A model generated the notes under the pieces. The model searched no databases. It worked only from the letters and a program-made list of their open reading frames with translations, and was not told the DNA's origin. Position numbers and translations under genes: made by a program. From Azorhizobium oxalatiphilum (GTDB lineage: Bacteria; Pseudomonadota; Alphaproteobacteria; Rhizobiales; Xanthobacteraceae), in NCBI RefSeq assembly GCF_014635325.1, contig NZ_BMCT01000007.1, positions 124,001 to 188,000 of the forward strand: a DNA stretch of 64,000 nt, read 5' to 3'. Shown piece after piece: positions 60,160 to 64,000 of this stretch (position 1 is its first letter; every line of letters starts with the position of its first letter).

Positions 60160-60627
60160 ATGTCGACCCTGGATGCCATCGACCGGAACATCATCCGCCT
60201 GCTGCGCCTGAACGCGCGCATGAGCAATACCAAGCTGGCGGAGGAGGTGGGCCTTTCACCTTCGGCCTGCCTCCGGCGCATCCGGCTGCTGGAGCATAGC
60301 GGCGTGATCCGGGGCTATACGGCCCTCCTCGATCACGCCTCCAGCGCGGAGGTGATGGCCGTGATCATCAACATCACTTTGGAGCGCCAGACCGAGGATT
60401 ATCTCAACCGTTTCGAGGCGGCGGTGCGGCGCTATCCGGAAATCCGTGAGTGCTACCTGATGACCGGCGGCGCGGATTATCTGCTGCGGGTGGACATCGG
60501 CAATGCCTCGGAATTCGAGCGCATCCACACCGAGATTCTCTCCACCTTGCCGGGGGTGCTGCGCATCCACTCCAGCTTCTCCATCCGCAACGTTCTGGGA
60601 CGCCGACGGGCGGCTACGGAGCCTTGA
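60160..60627 (+). CDS. Lrp/AsnC family regulator of D-alanine catabolism
   Basis: The product has 155 residues, standard Lrp length. The helix-turn-helix (about 5-60) contains LDAIDRNIIRLLRLNARMS and LSPSACLRRIRLLEHSGVI; the RAM domain (about 65-150) includes YLMTGGADYLLRVDI. It is divergent from alr-dadA, which it should activate in response to alanine, as DadR/BkdR-type regulators do. A weak purine-rich stretch precedes the ATG. The dld gene follows 120 bases downstream in the same direction and might be co-regulated. Confidence 0.94.
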   Translation: MSTLDAIDRNIIRLLRLNARMSNTKLAEEVGLSPSACLRRIRLLEHSGVIRGYTALLDHASSAEVMAVIINITLERQTEDYLNRFEAAVRRYPEIRECYLMTGGADYLLRVDIGNASEFERIHTEILSTLPGVLRIHSSFSIRNVLGRRRAATEP

Positions 60628-60747
60628 GCCGCAACGCCGGAACGGTCGCAAGGGTCCGCAGGATGGACCACGCGCTCTGTTCGCTTGCGGCATCGATCAA
60701 CCCGTGAAATAGCGGGGCGTTCGGACGCGCTGTCATCTGGAGCAATC

Positions 60748-62505
60748 ATGGCCTCTCCCTCGCCCCTGACCTCTCCTTCGGTGCAGACGCACGCGCGGCC
60801 GTCGAATGCGGACTTGCTCAGCCGGTTGCGGGAGGCGGTGGGATCCTCCCACGTGCTGACGGGCGACGCGCAGACTCGCCGCTTCCGTTCCGGCTTCCGC
60901 TTTGGCACGGGGCCCGTGCTTGCGGTCATCCGGCCGGGCACGCTGGTGGAGATGTGGAAGGCTGCCAAGGCGAGCGTGGAAGCGGGCGCCGTCGTGATCA
61001 TGCAGGCCGCCAATACGGGCCTCACTGGCGGCTCCACGCCGGATGGCGACAGCTACGATCGCCCGGTGGTCATCATCTCCACCCTGCGCATGAACAAGAT
61101 CCAGCCGATTCTCGGTGGCAAACAGGTGCTCTGCTTTCCGGGGGCGACGCTGGATCAGCTCGAACGGCTGCTGAAGCCGCTCGGGCGCGAGCCGCACTCG
61201 GTGATCGGCTCCTCCTGCATCGGTGCCTCGGTGCTCGGCGGGGTGTGCAACAATTCCGGCGGCTCGCTGGTGCAGCGCGGCCCGGTCTATACCGAGCTGG
61301 CGCTGTTCGGCCGCGTGGGCGAGGACGGGCGCCTCAGCCTCGTCAACCATCTGGGCGTGGATCTCGGCAACGAGCCGGAGCAGATTCTCGCCCGCCTCGA
61401 TGGGGGGGATTACACCGACGCTTCGGTCAATCCCGATGCCGGGGCGGCGTCGGACCCCGACTATGCCCGCCATGTGCGGGACGTGGACGCGGATACGCCC
61501 GCGCGCTTCAATGCCGATCCCAAGCGCCTGTTCGAGGCCTCCGGCAGCGCCGGCAAGCTGGTGGTGTTCGCGGTGCGGCTGGACACCTTCCCGGTGCAGG
61601 CCGGACAAAAGGTCTTCTATATCGGCACCAATAATGCCGACGTGCTCACCCGCATCCGGCGCGATGTCCTGTCCGGCTTCAAGGCGCTGCCCATCGCCGG
61701 CGAGTATATCCACCGGGAGGCCTTCGACATTGCGGAGGTCTACGGCAAGGACGTGTTCCTGGCGATCTGTCATCTGGGCGCGGGCCGCATGCCCACTTTC
61801 TTCTCATGGAAGAGCCGCTTCGACGCCTTCGTGGAGAAGTTCGGTTTTCTGCCGCGCAATCTGGGAGACCGCCTGCTTCAGGGCCTGAGCGCGTTGTTTC
61901 CCTCGCATCTGCCCAAGCGGATGCGGGACTATCGCGACGCCTATGAACACCATCTGCTGCTGAAGGTGCCGGGCGAAGGGGTGGAGGAAGCCCGCGCCTA
62001 TCTCGCCGCCTGCTTCAAGACGGGGGAGGGGGCGTCCTTCGAATGTACCGCCGAGGAGGGCGCCAAGGCCTTCCTGCATCGCTTCGCCGTGGCGGGTGCG
62101 GCCGGGCGCTACAGCGCCGTGTATGAGGGCAAGGTGGGTGGCATTCTGGCGCTGGACATCGCGTTGCGCCGGAACGAGCGCGCATGGTTCGAGCATCTGC
62201 CCGCCGAGATGGATGCCAAGATCCATAAGAAGCTGTTCTACGGCCACTTCCTCTGCCACGTCCTGCATCAGGATTACATCGTGAATGCAGGCGTGGATCC
62301 CATCGCTCTCGAGCACGAGATGTGGGACATCCTCGACACGCGCGGCGCGGAATATCCGGCCGAGCACAATGTGGGCCATCTCTACAGGGCGAAGCCGGCT
62401 CTGCTCTCCCACTACCGCGCACTGGACCCTTGCAACTGCATGAACCCCGGCATTGGCGGCGGGCCGAAGCAGCGCGATGGCTGGAAGGCCGAAGCGGTGG
62501 TCTGA
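60748..62505 (+). CDS. dld: Quinone-dependent D-lactate dehydrogenase
   Basis: The product has 585 residues, close to E. coli Dld. ATG 60748 has GGAG seven bases upstream. The FAD-binding PCMH domain (about 30-260) shows MQAANTGLTGGSTPDG and SSCIGASVLGGVCNNSGGSLVQRGP; a central membrane-binding domain follows, and the C-terminal cap ends with DPCNCMNPGIGG. It oxidises D-lactate to pyruvate at the inner face of the cytoplasmic membrane, feeding electrons to quinone. Its position beside the D-alanine catabolic genes suggests a local group for D-enantiomer use. Confidence 0.95.
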   Translation: MASPSPLTSPSVQTHARPSNADLLSRLREAVGSSHVLTGDAQTRRFRSGFRFGTGPVLAVIRPGTLVEMWKAAKASVEAGAVVIMQAANTGLTGGSTPDGDSYDRPVVIISTLRMNKIQPILGGKQVLCFPGATLDQLERLLKPLGREPHSVIGSSCIGASVLGGVCNNSGGSLVQRGPVYTELALFGRVGEDGRLSLVNHLGVDLGNEPEQILARLDGGDYTDASVNPDAGAASDPDYARHVRDVDADTPARFNADPKRLFEASGSAGKLVVFAVRLDTFPVQAGQKVFYIGTNNADVLTRIRRDVLSGFKALPIAGEYIHREAFDIAEVYGKDVFLAICHLGAGRMPTFFSWKSRFDAFVEKFGFLPRNLGDRLLQGLSALFPSHLPKRMRDYRDAYEHHLLLKVPGEGVEEARAYLAACFKTGEGASFECTAEEGAKAFLHRFAVAGAAGRYSAVYEGKVGGILALDIALRRNERAWFEHLPAEMDAKIHKKLFYGHFLCHVLHQDYIVNAGVDPIALEHEMWDILDTRGAEYPAEHNVGHLYRAKPALLSHYRALDPCNCMNPGIGGGPKQRDGWKAEAVV

Positions 62506-62516
62506 GGCCGGTTGTT

Positions 62517-62559
62517 CGGGAGTGCCCCCATGGTGGGGCGGCTCCCGGGCGGCTCTCTT
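62517..62559 (+). terminator. Terminator after dld
   Basis: CGGGAG and CTCCCG enclose GCCCC/GGGGC, giving a long stem with a CATGGT loop, followed by CTCTTTTG. Confidence 0.65.
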
Positions 62560-62701
62560 TTGCCCTTTGAAGACCCATGCGCAGCCTCAACCGAGGCAGG
62601 GATCGGCGTGGGCGCAAGCTTGCTCCGTCCGGGACGGTGCTTTTCTCTTGGTAATGCCCTACCAAGCTTTATCGGCTTGCCCAAACTGAGGCTCGATACT
62701 C

Positions 62702-62836
62702 AGGCAGCGGCACAAGGCCGAGAACCTGTTCGCCAAGCTCAAGGACTGGCGCCGCATCGCCATCCGCTACGACCGCTGCGCCCATACCTTCTTGTCAGCC
62801 ATACGCATCGCCGCTGCCGTCATTTTCTGGCTCTGA
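62702..62836 (+). pseudogene. IS5-family transposase C-terminal remnant
   Basis: The 43 codons before the stop at 62834-62836 translate as RHKAENLFAKLKDWRRIAIR, then YDRCAHTFLSAIRIAAAV and IFWL, the typical C-terminus of IS5/IS427-type transposases with the K/R-rich helix following the catalytic Glu (here in AENLF). An in-frame stop at 62687-62689 shows that the rest is lost. The nearby AAGTCCTGAGCCTG (62844-62857) resembles the right terminal repeat of such elements. Confidence 0.8.
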
Positions 62837-63303
62837 TTAAAAAGTCCTGAGCCTGATTCAGTTGTATTGAGCGCTTTCTCAACTGCACTAGGAGCGCCCG
62901 GCATCGCCACGCGATATCTCCGCGCGTGGGGATCCTGCCAGCTTCGCGACGCTGGAACCATGGCGTCTCCCGTTACACGATCGTCAGGATTATGACAATA
63001 AAGACAACAATTGTTGCGCGGGCGGGGGCGAACGTTATTGGCGGCGAACTGGATATCCGCATCTAACTGGGTCCTCAAGGGGGCGCAGCAGATCGAGCCG
63101 TTCACGGGCGATAGTGCGAGACCTTCAAGGCGGGGCATCGGGGGGAGGGCAAGCTGCCGCTGCGACAATTAGGAGCAGTGACACCCACTCCGTTTCGATG
63201 GATGGCTCCTCGATGGATGGCTATATATTGATCAACACTCATTAGTTGCCATCGCTAATAAGCCGGGTATCGAATTTCTTTATTCCGAACATGAGGTTAA
63301 AGG

Positions 63304-63552
63304 ATGCCACTACTCCAGATTGATGGCGACCAAATTGCCGTCATATCGGCGGACCTCGCCGCTCGCTTGCGGGCAGCGCTCGATATTCCCCATGCCCGGG
63401 TCGTAGACTTCGATGTCGGCGAAAAGCAATCGATCAGTACCCCCATCAGTACACCACAGATGACAGTCATGACGGCGAGTTACACGCGTGCGACGGTGAA
63501 TTTATTGATCGAACTATCAACAGGTGTCACGATGTTTGAAACCTTGGAGTGA
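63304..63552 (+). CDS. Hypothetical small protein in low-GC region
   Basis: The product has 82 residues: MPLLQIDGDQIAVISADLAA at the start, a middle QSISTPISTPQMTV repeat and a C-terminal LIELSTGVTMFETLE. A purine-rich GAGGTTAAAGG precedes the ATG. Codon use is far less GC-biased than in the rest of the window, as expected for horizontally acquired DNA. I recognise no family. Confidence 0.5.
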   Translation: MPLLQIDGDQIAVISADLAARLRAALDIPHARVVDFDVGEKQSISTPISTPQMTVMTASYTRATVNLLIELSTGVTMFETLE

Positions 63553-63930
63553 TATAATTTAAAGCTTCAGGTGACGCCGCTATCGTTGCAGTAACTGCAA
63601 GTTTAGATCAAAAAGTCAGATATTTCTCTAGATGCCGCCCGTCCATTGCTGTGTGATTCGATATCGTATCTGCATCGAGATCGACGTGCGCCGTCATTAA
63701 ACTTGCCATTTCATAAGCTCATGTTCTCTCGGTCTTAAAGTAGCGATGTTGCCAGGGACTGCGCGTCGCCGTGCCGCCCCTGCGGGGAGGGTGTCACACA
63801 TATAATGAAGCCGACTGCAGTTCGAGATGACTACGCGCTTATCAAATTCGGGCAGGCATACAGACCGACGCCGCTGGGTTCTGATGCCTTGGGGTGGGTA
63901 TTAAGCATCTGATAATTAAGAGGAAAGCGA
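63553..63930. other. Low-GC intergenic region
   Basis: These 378 bases have many AT-rich patches and no open frame or structure that I can support. They may contain the promoter of a gene starting at 63931. Confidence 0.4.
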
Positions 63931-64000
63931 ATGGCCAGCGCACGTGCCGGACGCCATTTGCCAAGATCGGTAGGGCCGGATGCCCTGTGGGATGGAGGCG
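63931..64000 (+). CDS. Start of a possible gene running off the right edge
   Basis: ATG 63931 is preceded by the ribosome site AAGAGGAAA with about five bases of spacing, and the frame (MASARAGRHLPRSVGPDALW) stays open to the end of the window. Only 23 codons are visible, so neither product nor reality can be judged. Confidence 0.35.
   Translation, partial: MASARAGRHLPRSVGPDALWDGG

Larger units (their letters stand above)
62506..63303. other. Gene-poor region with terminator and transposase remnant
   Basis: These 798 bases hold the dld terminator (62517-62559), an IS5-type transposase remnant (62702-62836) and then about 450 bases with no convincing gene. GC content falls toward the right, with runs such as those near 63210-63300, marking a change from the core chromosome to accessory DNA. 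Confidence 0.6.

Noticed and set aside
62767..63168. A 133-codon minus-strand gene to the right of the transposase remnant
   Set aside because: It overlaps the transposase remnant in antisense, has no ribosome site that I can see and no recognisable sequence.

Overview
The window is GC-rich chromosomal DNA from an alphaproteobacterium, most likely an order Hyphomicrobiales (Xanthobacteraceae-like) aerobe. The case rests on a PmtA-type phospholipid N-methyltransferase, an HWE-family histidine kinase, a one-piece indolepyruvate ferredoxin oxidoreductase, argB next to a pyrimidine 5'-nucleotidase-like HAD gene, and intergenic palindromes of the type common in this group. This placement is inference. 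No rRNA, tRNA or CRISPR array was recognised.

Layout. 1-4.9 kb: the 5' part of a benzoylformate-decarboxylase-like ThDP enzyme divergent from an Lrp regulator, a carboxymuconolactone-decarboxylase-family protein divergent from a DHA2 MFS transporter, and a small XRE regulator. 4.9-10.9 kb: a TetR repressor divergent from an efflux operon (NodT-like outer membrane lipoprotein, MacA, MacB). 11-18.4 kb: small secreted and hypothetical proteins, htpG, a transglutaminase-like protein, mnmA and pmtA. 18.5-25.1 kb: indolepyruvate oxidoreductase, a hipBA toxin-antitoxin pair with four evenly spaced operator-like dyads, and a serine hydrolase. 25.1-29.7 kb: a structured intergenic region, the HAD gene, argB and a polytopic membrane protein. 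29.8-34.5 kb: phosphonate accessory genes (phnM, a DUF1045 2H-phosphoesterase, a hexapeptide acyltransferase) interleaved with two unknown genes; two Pho-box-like repeats support one phosphate-responsive group, but no C-P lyase core genes are present.

34.6-43.6 kb: kdsD, a GntR/aldehyde dehydrogenase/amidohydrolase catabolic cluster, an orphan HWE kinase, threonine aldolase, a HopA1-like protein and a PhnA-C-terminal-like protein. 43.6-50.5 kb: a YeaQ-type membrane protein, a lipoprotein hydrolase overlapping a DUF4105 protein, an RTX repeat protein and a polysaccharide deacetylase. 50.8-56.8 kb: a tightly packed signalling operon (hybrid kinase with three receiver domains, CheR, CheB, REC-diguanylate cyclase). 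56.9-62.5 kb: a flavin-reductase-like protein, then dadA and alr divergent from an Lrp regulator and D-lactate dehydrogenase. 62.5-64 kb: gene-poor, lower-GC DNA with a transposase remnant, probably the edge of an accessory region.

The strongest candidates for something new are the orphan HopA1-like protein (41.8-43.1 kb), the exactly 27-bp-spaced operator array of hipBA, the Pho-box-flanked phosphonate accessory group with a GH76-like protein inside it, and the kinase/CheR/CheB/diguanylate cyclase operon. All functions are inferred from sequence motifs read by eye; no database search was possible.
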